Assembly (NCBI GenBank): GCA_026389655.1
Contig: JAPLHL010000323.1
Span: 1 to 13,576 of the forward strand
Direction of reading: 5' to 3'
From: Chloroflexota bacterium
Lineage (GTDB): Bacteria; Chloroflexota; Dehalococcoidia; GIF9; UBA5629
DNA: 13,576 bases
Translations under genes and position numbers: made by a program
In this document: in pieces, positions 13,076 to 13,576 of the stretch
How the letters are laid out: each line of letters starts with the position of its first letter
Position numbering within the stretch: the first letter of the stretch is position 1
Notes under the pieces: generated by a model
Told to the model about the DNA's origin: nothing
Seen by the model: only the letters and a program-made list of their open reading frames with translations
Databases searched by the model: none

Positions 13076-13576
13076 TTACTGCATTTTTTCTCTGAGCTTC
13101 TCTATTCCACGATGCAGGAGCGATTTAATAGTGCCTTCTTTTTTGCCCAAAATCTTTACTATATCCTTGATCTTCTTTTTTTCAAAGAATTTAAGTTTAT
13201 CAATTGGTATTAAATTTCGTGCTTGTAGTTCATTCCTTATAGCATCCATAAGTGGTGTTAAATCCGATTTAGATGAAGAATTTAATATACCATTTAATCT
13301 ATAAACTGGAGCATCTCTATCACACACTAATAGGGTACCAAATATGGTAGCTTCTTCTTTTTTTGGTTGATGATTTGCATCAATAATTCTAATTGGTACT
13401 TTTTGACCTAATGATAAACTTTCGATTGATTTAGTCAATGCCGTTGAATATAAATATCTAGTATTTGGGGGAATTGATACAATTGCTTTAATTGAATTTA
13501 ATTGATAGACACCTAAAATCATAGATTGATTATGTACAATTTTAACACCAACAATAATATCATTATGTGCAAATAT
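13076..13576 (-). CDS. Sigma-70 region 4 domain fused to an unrecognised AT-rich N-terminal part (partial)
   Basis: The minus-strand frame is open from the window edge to a TAA at 13076-13078 (166 residues seen, first in-window ATG at 13522). The last ~33 residues, KKIKDIVKILGKKEGTIKSL followed by LHRGIEKLREKMQ, match the helix-turn-helix of ECF sigma region 4, which binds the -35 box. No region 2 is present. The preceding ~130 residues match nothing I know; they are in a distinct base composition (about 28% G+C from 13141 to 13576, against about 42% in the region 4 line and 55-58% in lines counted elsewhere). The junction lies near the T/A-rich stretch around 13165-13185. Either the sigma gene was broken by an insertion or rearrangement, or the assembly joined two genomes. 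As it stands it is unlikely to be a working sigma factor. Confidence 0.55.
   Translation of the reverse strand: MFAHNDIIVGVKIVHNQSMILGVYQLNSIKAIVSIPPNTRYLYSTALTKSIESLSLGQKVPIRIIDANHQPKKEEATIFGTLLVCDRDAPVYRLNGILNSSSKSDLTPLMDAIRNELQARNLIPIDKLKFFEKKKIKDIVKILGKKEGTIKSLLHRGIEKLREKMQ

Noticed and set aside
1..13576. CRISPR array, phage structural genes or a complete insertion sequence
   Set aside because: No regularly spaced repeats, capsid/tail motifs or transposase frame were seen on either strand.

Overview
The window looks like bacterial chromosome, about half G+C over most of its length, from an organism that degrades or remodels CoA-linked acids. It carries an enoyl-CoA hydratase-family protein, a short-chain dehydrogenase close to the 17-beta-HSD4 type, a very large flavin/iron-sulfur oxidoreductase with CCG domains, a nitroreductase and a flavin reductase-like protein. 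That mix fits an anaerobic or microaerobic heterotroph. I lean towards Chloroflexota (Dehalococcoidia-like), but the sequence does not prove it.

Left part (1-1900): a decayed, less G+C-rich stretch. On the minus strand lie the start of a metallo-beta-lactamase-fold hydrolase, cut by the window edge, and a remnant of a DUF35 OB-fold protein. An Lrp/AsnC regulator follows on the plus strand. Next come a C-terminal fragment of a DUF2284 protein and, back to back with it, a C-terminal fragment of a large serine recombinase. The recombinase frame runs straight through a complete tRNA-Ala(TGC) gene on the opposite strand. This is the scar of an element that integrated at that tRNA.

Middle (1905-4521, minus strand): a tight cluster of a membrane-anchored GH10-type glycosidase, a nitroreductase and a flavin reductase-like protein. 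The last two overlap by one base. It is divergent from the 1025-residue FAD/Fe-S/CCG protein (4700-7777, plus), which has an unusual Met/Pro-rich tail. A 10-bp hairpin and a short palindromic repeat follow.

Right middle (7939-11166): an RsuA/RluB-type pseudouridine synthase converges on an enoyl-CoA hydratase homologue that lacks both usual catalytic glutamates. That gene is divergent from the short-chain dehydrogenase. After a strong terminator comes a GNAT acetyltransferase, and a bidirectional terminator closes the block.

Right end (11181-13576, minus strand): transcribed from the right, the order is sigma-70 region 4 domain, single-pass membrane protein, HtrA-like lipoprotein protease. 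This resembles a sigma factor / anti-sigma / DegS-HtrA envelope-stress module. The sigma protein has no visible region 2. Its region 4 is fused in frame to an AT-rich (about 28% G+C) open frame that runs off the window, so it is either a rearranged gene or an assembly chimera.
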